64,000 nucleotides of DNA from Chlorogloea sp. CCALA 695. GTDB lineage: Bacteria; Cyanobacteriota; Cyanobacteriia; Cyanobacteriales; Chroococcidiopsidaceae. The DNA is taken from positions 62,001 through 126,000 of the forward strand of contig NZ_PVWN01000003.1 of assembly GCF_003003885.1 (NCBI RefSeq). Direction: 5' to 3'. Position 1 is the stretch's first letter. The number at the start of each line of letters is the position of its first letter. The notes below the pieces were generated by a model. It was not told the DNA's origin. It did not search any database and saw only the letters and a program-made list of their open reading frames with translations. This document shows positions 40,046 to 49,020 of the stretch, one piece after another. A program made the translations under genes and the position numbers.

Positions 40046-40128
40046 ATCAATCAAATCTTTGGCGCGGTGGCATAATTCAAAGCCCTGCAACGCCAAATTT
40101 TCTGTCCTCACATTTTTGTAACACAACC
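40046..40128 (+). repeat. right copy of an unidentified dispersed repeat
   Basis: Partner of 30701-30785 in the same orientation. It starts about 55 bp after the last receiver of the signalling island. It contains GGCG...CGCC pairing potential (TTTGGCG and CGCCAAA). I do not recognise an element family. Confidence 0.6.
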
Positions 40129-40150
40129 AAAAGAGTCGTAAAATCGGCAT

Positions 40151-40648
40151 TTATGGCAAGGTGGCCGGTAAAGGTAGCTTTTGGTCTACTTTATAGTTGC
40201 GCTGTTTGATTAATTGCTGGATTTCTTTAACTCGTCTAGCTGGTGCGGGATGGGTGGCTAAAAAGTCTATATCTAATGCTTGTTTTTTACTCATTCTCGC
40301 AAAAAAATCTGTTGCACCAGCAACATGACCGTAAGTTTGCTGTAGTAAGGTTAAACCAACTTCATCAGCTTGACTTTCTTGAGATTGGGAAAATTGAGCA
40401 TTGCTTAAACTTTCCACGCCAGAGACGGCTATAGAGCCAATCGTACCAATATCGCCGACAAAATAAGCGATCGCAATTTGCACAATTACCGCCCGTCCTA
40501 AGCTGCGTAAATGATCTCTATTGGCAAAGTGTCCTAATTCATGCCCCAATACCATCATTAATTCATTTTCTGATTGGGCTTGTTTTACTAACCCTATTTT
40601 AATTTGTGGTTCGTAAGCGACCAAATGACCGCTATCAACGATAAACTC
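40151..40648 (-). pseudogene. M48 metallopeptidase C-terminal part fused to an AIM24 fragment
   Basis: The open frame has no ATG at its start. It begins with EFIVDSGHLVAYEP, which belongs to an AIM24 protein, and changes near position 40605 into an M48 peptidase: GLVKQAQSENELMMVLGHEL with zinc motif HELGH, then the third-ligand region SQESQADEVGLTLL. The first half of an M48 enzyme (membrane helices or leader and the FALPGG strand) is missing. This looks like the scar of a deletion joining two neighbouring genes. The peptidase part keeps its zinc residues but is unlikely to be made normally. Confidence 0.75.
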
Positions 40649-40653
40649 GTTAC

Positions 40654-40854
40654 TTATGCGTTTTTTAATAGTCCCGGTATCAGCCCACCCGAAAACTCTG
40701 TTCGCATCGATAGTTGCGAATCCATGCTAGTCATAGCCCCAGCTTCTGCCGTAATTGTTTCACCAGGGCCCAGAGTCAGAAAAATTGTTGCGAAAGCTGG
40801 TTTGTAACGAATCTCAGTTTTCACAGGTTGATTTACTTTTTTAGGGGGACGCAT
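40654..40854 (-). pseudogene. AIM24-family protein, N-terminal remnant
   Basis: ATG 40854 gives 66 residues: a start-proximal AIM24 segment (VKTEIRYKPAFATIFLTLGP, GETITAEAGAMTSMDSQLSM, then TEFSGGLIPGLLKNA) and then a stop. AIM24 proteins are normally over 200 residues, and the middle is gone. A later AIM24 piece (FIVDSGHLVAYEP) resumes in another frame about 5 bp after this stop. Together with the neighbouring M48 piece this indicates an internal deletion. Confidence 0.75.
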
Positions 40855-41183
40855 ACAATATGCTCTAGAAGTAAAGCACTGTCCAGTTTTCGTAAAGAAA
40901 TTAGAAGTTTTCAGGATAATTTGCTTTGCTGCGTCCCAAAAAAGGAGCAATTAAAAATCAAATTATTTATTCTGCTTTTGCTCAAAAAATTCTTAGTTAC
41001 CTCTATCTTTAGTTAGGTTATACACCTCTATCTATAGTGGGTTTAATTGTTATTTATGCCTTTGTTAATCTTGATAAAAAAGTTGTCATGTTAGACATTT
41101 TTTAGGTATCAAAGTAAACACAGTATAAAGATTTCAATTTATTTGAAAGAGCGCTGTTGTTATTCAATTAAGCAGAGGTTACT

Positions 41184-41675
41184 ATGACATTTACTGAAAC
41201 TAACGATCCAGAGATTAAGCAGGCTGTACAATCATTTCAAAGCTTGGAAGTAGACGATCAATTAGCTTTGTTCTACTTTATATATAAAGAAATGGGTAAA
41301 TCAATTACTCCGGCTGCGCCAGGGGCTAGTACCGCCGGAACAGATATCGCCGAAGGATTGTTTAATCAAGTAAAAGAAAAGTCTCACGAAGAGCAATTGC
41401 AGCTACAACGCGACTTAATTAATAATGCAGATAATGAGTATACCCGGATGTATGGCTCGATGAGCGAAACTACTAAACTACTATTTTGGTATCGTTTATC
41501 GCAAGGTATGGATAGCGGCGAAATTATCCCCATGCCTTCAGATTACAAAATCTCCACTCAAGCTGAAGAATTATTTGGCAAGATTAAAGAGATGGAATTT
41601 CAAAAGCAAATTACTATGTTCCGCGATTATGTCGGCCCAATGGGTGCGGAAGCAAAGCCCGGTGCAGATATTTAA
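41184..41675 (+). CDS. helical carotenoid protein (OCP N-terminal-domain homologue)
   Basis: 163 residues matching the all-helical carotenoid-binding N-terminal domain of orange carotenoid protein without the C-terminal domain. Key blocks are VQSFQSLEVDDQLALFYFIY, the central EEQLQLQRDLINNADNEYTR and KLLFWYRLSQGMDSGEIIPM. Stand-alone proteins of this type (HCP/RCP) bind carotenoid and quench singlet oxygen or phycobilisome excitation. The clade cannot be fixed by eye. It is followed 99 bp later by a diverged paralogue. Confidence 0.88.
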   Translation: MTFTETNDPEIKQAVQSFQSLEVDDQLALFYFIYKEMGKSITPAAPGASTAGTDIAEGLFNQVKEKSHEEQLQLQRDLINNADNEYTRMYGSMSETTKLLFWYRLSQGMDSGEIIPMPSDYKISTQAEELFGKIKEMEFQKQITMFRDYVGPMGAEAKPGADI

Positions 41676-41734
41676 CTAAAGCTAATCTTTAGCCATTAGT
41701 AATTGAGTTGTTAGGCTAAAACAAACCTTTTAGC
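41676..41734 (+). promoter_or_regulatory. two small hairpins between the carotenoid protein genes
   Basis: CTAAAG/CTTTAG (41676-41692) directly after the first stop and GCTAAAA/TTTTAGC (41715-41734) form short perfect stems. They may attenuate or stabilise the transcript between the two genes. Both are weak as terminators. Confidence 0.4.
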
Positions 41735-41774
41735 TTAACATTTGCCCAAAATTGTTAACTTCTAAGTATTAATT

Positions 41775-42269
41775 ATGACCTCCGCCCAACCCGACGCTAT
41801 TAAGCAATCTATAACCACATTTCGTAGTTTGAAAATAGAAGACCGCCTAGCAGCCTTAGCGCTAATGTACAAACATATCGCCGGACAAATACCTGCAAAT
41901 GCTGTTGACAATTCAGCAAAAGCAAGCGGATTAGTAAGTAAAGTTGGGCAGTTATCGCCCGAATTGCAAACCCAAGCTTTGCGCGATATGCTAGATGCTC
42001 AAAGGCAAGATGGCGATGAAGTTGCTTTAGATCCAAACCCTAGTAAAGCCCTAGCTGAACTCGTAACGGGAAGCAACCAGACGATCCCAATAGATGAATA
42101 TAGTTCGTTAGGTAAAGATGATAAACTTGCCTTTTGGTATCAAATGGGTCAAAAAGTAGAGAGTAGTGTAAGTGATCTTAAGCCGTCATCAGAAGTCACT
42201 GAATTTTTGCAATCTCTCCAGTCATTAAGTGCTGACGATCGCGTAGCTTTTATCAGTAAAGCACTTTAA
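41775..42269 (+). CDS. second helical carotenoid protein paralogue
   Basis: 164 residues, same fold as the preceding gene but clearly diverged: ITTFRSLKIEDRLAALALMY, LQTQALRDMLDAQRQDGDEV and KLAFWYQMGQKVESSV. The aromatic residues before the last helices (FWYQM) are kept. The pair suggests two proteins with different carotenoid or partner preferences. Co-transcription is likely but the hairpins between them could set a ratio. Confidence 0.85.
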   Translation: MTSAQPDAIKQSITTFRSLKIEDRLAALALMYKHIAGQIPANAVDNSAKASGLVSKVGQLSPELQTQALRDMLDAQRQDGDEVALDPNPSKALAELVTGSNQTIPIDEYSSLGKDDKLAFWYQMGQKVESSVSDLKPSSEVTEFLQSLQSLSADDRVAFISKAL

Positions 42270-42301
42270 AGCGTAGCTATCGGGCTTTGGATTGCCAAAA
42301 G

Positions 42302-42323
42302 CCTCTATTCTAAAATATAGAGG
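42302..42323 (+). promoter_or_regulatory. hairpin hiding the ribosome-binding site of the PLD-family gene
   Basis: CCTCTAT (42302-42308) pairs perfectly with ATAGAGG (42317-42323) across eight AT-rich bases. The 3' arm contains AGAGG, the Shine-Dalgarno sequence 7 bp before ATG 42331. Folding would block translation; a thermometer or antisense control is possible. Confidence 0.5.
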
Positions 42324-42330
42324 TATAGCC

Positions 42331-43620
42331 ATGCTCGATATTTCAATAGTGCTGTGGAGCGGCGGGGTTATCCTCGCCGCTATTGCTGTGATCGTATTTG
42401 TTTTGTACTTTCGGGGAACTTTTCGCGATCGCATTGAATACAAATTAATCAATGTTCCTAGTCCTGACGAGCCTCGATTTGGTTTAGCATTGGCAACTTT
42501 ATCAAACTCTGTATTTACTACAGGAAAATATATAGAGCATTGGGTTGAAGCTGAAAATATATATGCAGCAAGAATTGCAGCGATTAAATCAGCCAAGCAC
42601 AGCATCCATTTTGAAACATTTTTTATGACTCCAGGGCGACGGGCGACGGAGTTTGCAGATGCTATATGCGATCGCGCCTCTGCGGGAGTTGAAGTGCTAA
42701 TGATTATCGACCATCATGGCTCAAAAAAGCTATCAAAACGTTACTGGAAAAGATTAAAAGCTTGTGGCGTAGATATCCGATTTTTCAATAAGTTTAATTG
42801 GAAAGCCCCGATTGATTACTTCGCTCGCACTCACTGGAAGTTGCTAGTAATTGACAACAACAAAGCTTTAATTGGCGGCGCTGGAATTTCAGATTTTTGG
42901 GATGGAGTAGATGACATTAAAGACACTGGGGCTTGGTACGATTTTGAAATGAGTTTTACCGGGGAAATTGTCGCCGCCTTGCAAGGTATGTTTATGCAGC
43001 ATTGGATGTATGTTCATGGTACGGCGGATCTAAACGTTCAAGTATTTAACCCCCAACCGATAAGAGATCCGGCAATTATGGTAACGGCGGGAGACGACCC
43101 TTCCTATCGATCTTCGTCTGTAAAAGCTTTATTTTTGACCAGTATTCACGCCGCCCAAAAAAGAATCTGGATTTCTAGCCCTTACTTTTTACCCGATCGC
43201 AATTTAAGAGCATCTTTAATTATTGCCAAGAAAAAGGGGGTAGAAGTTCGCATCTTAACTAATGGCTCTCAGTGTGACAAAAAGTTTGTTTATTACGCCT
43301 CCTGCGAATTATACGGCGATTTATTAGCCGCCGGAATTGAAATCAATGAGTATCAACCCAGTATGATGCACGCCAAAGCATTGTTGCTTGATGATTGCTG
43401 GATTAGTACGGGAAGCGCAAATTTTGATCCGCGCAGCTTTTTCCATAATGACGAACTTGATATTTCTACCGCTCAACCAGAATTAGTCAAACATATCGAA
43501 AACCTCTTTATTACCGGGTTTTCGCGGTGCAAGCAGATAAATGTCAATAGCTGGCGCAAGCGAGAACTTTGGAAAAGAGTATTAGGGCGCGTGGTGTTGT
43601 TTTTCCAATCGCAGTTGTAA
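42331..43620 (+). CDS. phospholipase D-family protein, cardiolipin synthase-like
   Basis: 429 residues from ATG 42331. An N-terminal membrane segment (about 5-28) is followed by two HxK(x)4D catalytic motifs, in THWKLLVIDNNKALIGG and MHAKALLLDDCWISTGSANF, as in bacterial cardiolipin synthases. These enzymes transfer phosphatidyl groups at the inner membrane. The protein could equally be a related PLD hydrolase. It follows the carotenoid genes by 61 bp but has its own ribosome-site hairpin. Confidence 0.85.
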   Translation: MLDISIVLWSGGVILAAIAVIVFVLYFRGTFRDRIEYKLINVPSPDEPRFGLALATLSNSVFTTGKYIEHWVEAENIYAARIAAIKSAKHSIHFETFFMTPGRRATEFADAICDRASAGVEVLMIIDHHGSKKLSKRYWKRLKACGVDIRFFNKFNWKAPIDYFARTHWKLLVIDNNKALIGGAGISDFWDGVDDIKDTGAWYDFEMSFTGEIVAALQGMFMQHWMYVHGTADLNVQVFNPQPIRDPAIMVTAGDDPSYRSSSVKALFLTSIHAAQKRIWISSPYFLPDRNLRASLIIAKKKGVEVRILTNGSQCDKKFVYYASCELYGDLLAAGIEINEYQPSMMHAKALLLDDCWISTGSANFDPRSFFHNDELDISTAQPELVKHIENLFITGFSRCKQINVNSWRKRELWKRVLGRVVLFFQSQL

Positions 43621-43665
43621 TCTAATAATGGTAAAATCCTGCCTGAGCAACCTAGGGGAAATTGA

Positions 43666-45108
43666 ATGCCAGTAGTAGCTACACAGGAAATAAAATTTGG
43701 TACAGATGGCTGGCGGGGAATAATTGGCGATGACTTTACTTTTGATCGCCTAAAATTAGTCGCCCCGCTCGCGGCAAAAGTATTAGCGCAGACTTACGGG
43801 GCTACCGTAGGCAACAATCTGATTATTGTGGGCTATGATCGCCGTTTTATGGCAGAAACTTTCGCCCAAAAAGCCGCCGATGCAGTCGTCGCCGCAGGTT
43901 TTGACGTGCTACTAGCTGAGGGCTACGCCTCAACTCCAGCGTTTAGTTGGGCTGTTAAGCGTTACAACGCTTTAGGTGCATTAGTTATTACTGCAAGTCA
44001 CAATCCTGGTAGCTATTTGGGCTTAAAAGTTAAAGGCGCTTTTGGGGGTTCAGTACCAGAAGACGTAACCAAACAAATTGAAGAATTATTAGCTGTCGAA
44101 TCGTCTCCCCCGCCTAAACCTGGTACGCTGCAAACCTTTGAGCCTTGGGCTAATTATTGCCAGACTTTGAGCCAAAAAGTAAATATAAACAAAATCAGAA
44201 ATAGCATTACGTCCGGTAAATTAACGGTATTTGTGGATGTGATGCACGGTGCAGCCACTGGAGGAATGGCGCAGATATTAGGCGTACCCGTACAAGAAAT
44301 AAATAGTAATCGTGATCCTTTGTTTGGTGGTGGTGCGCCGGAACCTTTACCCCGTTATCTATCTAAGTTATTTCGCACGATGCGGACTCACAACCGCTCT
44401 AAAGCCACAGGTAGTATAGCTGTGGGCTTTGTCTTTGATGGAGATGGCGATCGCATAGCCGCAGTTGATGGGCAAGGAAATTTTCTTTCTTCTCAAATAT
44501 TAATTCCGATTTTAATACAACACTTAGCTTCAAAGCGTGGGTTGACCGGGGAAATTGTCAGAACTGTTAGCGGTTCCGATTTGATTTCGCACGTTGCCCA
44601 GATGTACAATTTGCCAATATTTGAAACTCCTGTTGGTTACAAATATATAGCCGACCGAATGCTAGTAAGTAATGTATTGCTAGGCGGTGAAGAATCGGGG
44701 GGTATTGGCTTTGCTGACTACATTCCCGAACGGGATGGTTTATTGTCAGCTTTGTATTTGCTAGAAGCGATTGCTGCGGAGGAAAAAGACTTAAGCGAAC
44801 TCTACAAGGGCTTGCAAGCTAGTACAAACTTCTATTCTGCCTATGATCGCATAGACCTACCTTTGGCGAGTATGGACGTGCGTAGTCGGCTATTAACCCA
44901 ACTGCAAACCCAGCCACCTCAAGAAATAGCAGGCATTGCGGTAGTAAATTGTCTTAGCATTGACGGTTACAAATTTCGCTTAGCTGATGACAGTTGGTTA
45001 ATGATTCGGTTTAGCGGTACAGAACCCGTCTTGCGTTTGTATTGCGAAGCCCCCACTATCCAACAGGTACATCAAACCCTAGCCTGGGCGAAAGAGTGGG
45101 CAGCATAA
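43666..45108 (+). CDS. phosphoglucomutase/phosphomannomutase family protein
   Basis: 480 residues of the alpha-D-phosphohexomutase superfamily. All four signature loops are present: catalytic phosphoserine in ITASHNPGSYLG, metal loop FDGDGDRIAAVD, sugar loop GGEESGGIGFADY and phosphate loop RFSGTEPVLRLY. It interconverts hexose 1- and 6-phosphates; whether glucose or mannose is preferred is not clear. rdgB follows 1 bp after the stop, so the two are coupled. Confidence 0.9.
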   Translation: MPVVATQEIKFGTDGWRGIIGDDFTFDRLKLVAPLAAKVLAQTYGATVGNNLIIVGYDRRFMAETFAQKAADAVVAAGFDVLLAEGYASTPAFSWAVKRYNALGALVITASHNPGSYLGLKVKGAFGGSVPEDVTKQIEELLAVESSPPPKPGTLQTFEPWANYCQTLSQKVNINKIRNSITSGKLTVFVDVMHGAATGGMAQILGVPVQEINSNRDPLFGGGAPEPLPRYLSKLFRTMRTHNRSKATGSIAVGFVFDGDGDRIAAVDGQGNFLSSQILIPILIQHLASKRGLTGEIVRTVSGSDLISHVAQMYNLPIFETPVGYKYIADRMLVSNVLLGGEESGGIGFADYIPERDGLLSALYLLEAIAAEEKDLSELYKGLQASTNFYSAYDRIDLPLASMDVRSRLLTQLQTQPPQEIAGIAVVNCLSIDGYKFRLADDSWLMIRFSGTEPVLRLYCEAPTIQQVHQTLAWAKEWAA

Positions 45109-45109
45109 A

Positions 45110-45694
45110 ATGAGCAAAATACTTGTAGTAGCTACAGGAAATCCTGGCAAATTGCAGGAAATGCAAGCTTATTTAACAAGTTTAGATTGGGAATTGCAAC
45201 TAAAGCCTGACGATTTGGAGATTGAGGAAACGGGAACAACTTTTGCTGCTAATGCTTGTCTCAAAGCCTCTCAAATTGCCATTGCTACTGGGAACTATGC
45301 GATTTCCGATGACTCTGGCTTAGAAGTTGCGGCATTAAATGGCGCACCGGGCATCTATTCGGCACGTTATGCCAACAGTGACTCTGAGCGGATTTCACGC
45401 TTACTTGCAGAGTTAGGAGACACCGCAAATAGGCAAGCGCAGTTTGTTTGCGCGGTGGCAATTTCTGATCCTAGTGGGGAAATTGTTTTGCAATCGGTGG
45501 GAATTTGCCCAGGTGAAATTCTCGATAGTCCGCGCGGGATGGGTGGTTTTGGCTACGATCCGATTTTTTACGTTCCAGCTTATCAAAGTACCTTTGCCGA
45601 AATGTCCAAAGAAGTAAAGCACCAAATTAGCCATCGCGGACAAGCATTTCAGGCGTTACTTCCCCAGTTACAAGCCTTGCGCCTAAGTTTGTAG
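45110..45694 (+). CDS. rdgB: XTP/dITP diphosphatase (HAM1 family)
   Basis: 194 residues with the family start VVATGNPGKLQEMQAYL, the active-site SDDSGLEVAALNGAPGI and GGFGYDPIFYVP. It hydrolyses non-canonical purine nucleoside triphosphates such as ITP and XTP, cleaning the nucleotide pool. It is translationally coupled to the phosphohexomutase and followed by a G/C-run terminator. Confidence 0.93.
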   Translation: MSKILVVATGNPGKLQEMQAYLTSLDWELQLKPDDLEIEETGTTFAANACLKASQIAIATGNYAISDDSGLEVAALNGAPGIYSARYANSDSERISRLLAELGDTANRQAQFVCAVAISDPSGEIVLQSVGICPGEILDSPRGMGGFGYDPIFYVPAYQSTFAEMSKEVKHQISHRGQAFQALLPQLQALRLSL

Positions 45695-45713
45695 CAAGTA
45701 CAAGCAATTAATC

Positions 45714-45733
45714 ACCCCCCATTTTTGGGGGGC
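45714..45733. terminator. bidirectional terminator between rdgB and glnB
   Basis: A run of six C, an ATTTTT loop and a run of six G form a strong 6-bp GC stem between two convergent genes. A T-rich stretch follows on the plus side and A/T on the minus side. Confidence 0.8.
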
Positions 45734-45738
45734 ATTTA

Positions 45739-46089
<351 letters not shown>

Positions 46090-46276
46090 TTACTGCGTGT
46101 AGCACTTTATTTAGAGAGTTTACCAAGTATTTCCATCGGTACAATACTAGAATATTTCCCTAATCCAAATTGTTATAAATTAAACGCGCTAGTCCTAGCA
46201 TATTTAATACCCACGGACATTGAATATCATTCAACCGTGCCAGCAATGCGTAACAAGTAATACAATTTGCTGAAAG

Positions 46277-46777
46277 TTATCGACGGAGAACCAAAGGACG
46301 CATCATTAAGTATCCTGCGCCAAAAGCTGTCACCATAATTAACACTAGGGCGATCGCCAATGACCAGCCGCTAATATCGGCAACTTTTTCTTGTGGATAA
46401 CGACGATAGCGCCCTTGTTCTTGTTCGGTGATTTCGGCAAATGCAGCCTTAGCTTGCTTGGGAAGAAAGGGTAACGATCCTGCGGGTGATGGCGGCGAAT
46501 CACGGTTAACGGCTTGCGTTTCAGAAAAAGGACGATTAGGAGCCTTATTTGTCTGTCGCCAATACAAAACTGACTCTATAGCTTTATCTAATTCTTGTTG
46601 CAGTTGATTATTTTGTCTAAGCAATTGCTGATTTTGAGCATTTAAAGCCTCTGATAGCGCCTTGGATGCTTGCAATTCTGTGGCTAATTCCTTATACACC
46701 GACAGAGGTACAGAGGGCGCATAGGCGACGGCGGGGTTCGATAAATTTTGATCTTCAGGGGTAGGGCGCGATCGCAT
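46277..46777 (-). CDS. coiled-coil protein with C-terminal membrane segment
   Basis: 166 residues. After a disordered Pro-rich start comes a coiled coil (about 30-75, SEALNAQNQQLLRQNNQLQQ), a second disordered stretch (about 78-100) and a C-terminal membrane segment (about 137-160, SLAIALVLIMVTAFGAGYLM). It would be anchored by its tail with the coil in the cytosol. The family is not recognised. ATG 46777 is taken instead of a TTG two codons earlier. Confidence 0.65.
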   Translation of the reverse strand: MRSRPTPEDQNLSNPAVAYAPSVPLSVYKELATELQASKALSEALNAQNQQLLRQNNQLQQELDKAIESVLYWRQTNKAPNRPFSETQAVNRDSPPSPAGSLPFLPKQAKAAFAEITEQEQGRYRRYPQEKVADISGWSLAIALVLIMVTAFGAGYLMMRPLVLRR

Positions 46778-47031
46778 GGGCAAATTTGCTTAAAAGTAGA
46801 TAGCACACTGTAGCCAAAATTAAACTTAGCTACAGCTAGTCTTGAAGACTATGCCCAACGATACTGGAAATTAGTACAATTTGAACGTTATTTTCTAAAA
46901 ATATGGAAAGTTTTAAACTTTGACCTATTTATTTTTAGGGATTAATATTTTTTTACTCCAACGGGCAAAGAAACGGTTGAGGTTTTCTACTAGCGCGATC
47001 GTCTTTACCGTAACCCTTATAGTCAAAACAA

Positions 47032-47060
47032 GGTAAGGGTAAGCAGCACCTACCCTTACC
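47032..47060 (-). terminator. terminator after the PEP-CTERM gene
   Basis: GGTAAGGGTA and TACCCTTACC form a perfect 10-bp stem with a nine-base loop. On the minus strand it follows the stop at 47070 by 10 bp and is succeeded by TTGTTTTG. Confidence 0.85.
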
Positions 47061-47069
47061 TCAACAATT

Positions 47070-47798
47070 TTATAGTTTTACTTTATTCATCTGCTGGCGC
47101 TTGCGCTTTAGCAAAGAACCGCCGCCTAAAGCACTAAGAGCCAATATACCCAATACAGAACTGGGTTCAGGGATAGGTTCCGAGTCAGGAGCAGTAGTAA
47201 TTTTACCAAAAAGCCCAGCCGTAGTGCTTTCACCTTCAAGGACACGGAACTCTTCAACAGTTGTGACACCTCCGTCTTGGCTAAAACCACTTAATGCAAG
47301 TGTATATTCAGTTGTGCCAACAGTGAAAGTCTGAGAGCCAATGCTATTAATAGGGAATACAAAGTCAGCATTTTCCTCCGCAGTCCCCGTATTAGGCGTA
47401 CTATCGTTCTGAAAGTTGAAGCTGAAAGCTTGAGTAACACCACTAGGATCGGTAAAGTCAAAGGAAATGTTTAGAGGCACAGAATCAACGGTTGTACCTA
47501 CAAAAGTAGCCCCGTTGTAGTAAGTGAAATCTCCAACTTGAAACAAAGAGTCAAGAGTAGTTGAGAAAGAATTTCCGGCAAAGCTATATTCATTTGGGCC
47601 TGTTCCGACACTATCTCCAAAGGTAAATGTATCGGTTCCAATTCCTGAAAACACTGCATCACTGTTAGTGCCGGAGTTAGGAATACCAAAAGTACCACTA
47701 GAGTCTCCTACAAACGTTTGGGCGTAGCTAGGTGTTGCGAGACTGATAAGCGCTACTCCCCCTCCGACTGCACATCCGATCAGATTTGTTAATTTCAA
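47070..47798 (-). CDS. secreted PEP-CTERM protein (choice-of-anchor type)
   Basis: 242 residues starting at TTG, with GGAGG nine bases upstream. A signal peptide (about 1-26, ending SLATPSYAQ) precedes a beta-rich, Gly/Ser/Thr-rich extracellular domain. The C-terminus is a PEP-CTERM sorting signal (PIPEPSSVLGILALSALGGG then KRKRQQ). Likely exported and processed by exosortase. Function unknown; such proteins are often found in envelope or extracellular matrix. It is read alone and ends in a good terminator. Confidence 0.82.
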   Translation of the reverse strand: MKLTNLIGCAVGGGVALISLATPSYAQTFVGDSSGTFGIPNSGTNSDAVFSGIGTDTFTFGDSVGTGPNEYSFAGNSFSTTLDSLFQVGDFTYYNGATFVGTTVDSVPLNISFDFTDPSGVTQAFSFNFQNDSTPNTGTAEENADFVFPINSIGSQTFTVGTTEYTLALSGFSQDGGVTTVEEFRVLEGESTTAGLFGKITTAPDSEPIPEPSSVLGILALSALGGGSLLKRKRQQMNKVKL

Positions 47799-48002
47799 AA
47801 CTCTGTTCCTCCAAAAATTAAGGTGTACTTTTAGATGCGATCGCGTTTCACTCTGACCCTGGTAGAATCCCTGATCCTGTAAAAGTGCGATCGCATACCT
47901 CTAACAAAACATTACCAACCTCAATATTATTTGTATGTAGTTTCCCTGCCACTTCACTGTTTCTTCACAAAACACTTACGTCATCTTCACAAAAATCTAG
48001 AC

Positions 48003-48052
48003 TTTTCTATACATTAATCACAAACATATAGATTTTTCTATACATTAATCAC
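48003..48052. repeat. direct repeat, two 19-bp copies with 31-bp period
   Basis: TTTTCTATACATTAATCAC occurs at 48003-48021 and exactly again at 48034-48052. A 31-bp period puts the copies close to three helical turns apart. It lies upstream of the PEP-CTERM gene and next to the end of aroE. Possibly a pair of binding sites. Confidence 0.75.
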
Positions 48053-48081
48053 TAAATGAGTCACAATTTGAGGTATAGTCC

Positions 48082-48954
48082 CTAGTTATATTTACTGAGA
48101 TGATTTTGCAACGACTGACGCATGATATCGACAGGTACAGGTTGTTGCAACCAAATTGCCAAAGCAGCCGCTCCTTGTTGTACAAGCATTTCTAAGCCAT
48201 CAATAGCCGTCGCACCTCTTTGTTGCGCCTGTTGTAAAAACTTTGTCGGACGAGGAGTATAAATTAAGTCATAGGCGATCGCATCCGCCCGTAATAATGC
48301 CATTTCTTCATCACTCAAAGGCGACTGAGTAACGTTAGGATACATCCCAATAGGAGTTGTATTGATAATTACCTGTGCGTGGGGAATTAGTAACGGTAAT
48401 TTATCCCAAGTACGGACTAATAACTTTGTAGCTAGTGAATCCCAACTAGCAATAAATTCGGCTAACTTTGTGGCATTTCTCCCAACTACATAAGTTTCCC
48501 CAAAGCCTAATTGAGCGCAACCTGCTACTACAGCCCGTGCTGCGCCACCATTGCCTAAAACTACGGCGGTTTTTTGACTCCAATCTTGGTTGTAAGTCTG
48601 CAAAGGCGCAATAAAACCTTCGACATCAGTATTCGTACCTGCCCAAGTACCGATACTTGTCTTCCAAACTGTATTGATAGCGCCAATTGCTTTAGCTGTG
48701 GGTGATATTTCCGCGATTAAAGGCTTAATTGCTTGTTTATGAGGAATTGTGATATTAATACCCACTAGATCGATTGCCGCAAAGCCAGAAATTGCCGCTT
48801 GTAAATTGTCTGGATGCACTGGAAAAGGTAGATAGACATAATCTAAACCCAAGTGTGCGATCGCGGCATTGTGCATAATTGGCGATAGGGAATGTTCGAT
48901 AGGATGCCCAATTACGCCCAATAGTTTAGTTTTTCCGGTAATTATTTGTGACAT
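48082..48954 (-). CDS. aroE: shikimate dehydrogenase
   Basis: 290 residues. The enzyme reduces 3-dehydroshikimate with NADPH in aromatic amino acid synthesis. Substrate lysine lies in GINITIPHKQAI, the Asn/Asp pair in INTVWK and TNTDVEGF, and the cofactor loop is GNGGAARAVV (GAGGAARA in most relatives). TTPIGMYPN is conserved. It starts divergently from the alpha/beta hydrolase gene, 66 bp apart. Confidence 0.95.
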   Translation of the reverse strand: MSQIITGKTKLLGVIGHPIEHSLSPIMHNAAIAHLGLDYVYLPFPVHPDNLQAAISGFAAIDLVGINITIPHKQAIKPLIAEISPTAKAIGAINTVWKTSIGTWAGTNTDVEGFIAPLQTYNQDWSQKTAVVLGNGGAARAVVAGCAQLGFGETYVVGRNATKLAEFIASWDSLATKLLVRTWDKLPLLIPHAQVIINTTPIGMYPNVTQSPLSDEEMALLRADAIAYDLIYTPRPTKFLQQAQQRGATAIDGLEMLVQQGAAALAIWLQQPVPVDIMRQSLQNHLSKYN

Positions 48955-49020
48955 AATCCGTGTTCTAACCCTTGCTCGTTAGAATTATTAAAGTAACTTA
49001 ACATTATTTATAATTAAATC

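Noticed and set aside
40604-41016. Plus-strand open frames of 67 and 100 codons
   Set aside because: They lie antisense to the AIM24/M48 remnants and show no domain or ribosome site.
46127-46142. GTA...TAC motif upstream of glnB resembling an NtcA site
   Set aside because: The spacer is ten bases; the NtcA consensus is GTA-N8-TAC, so it does not fit.
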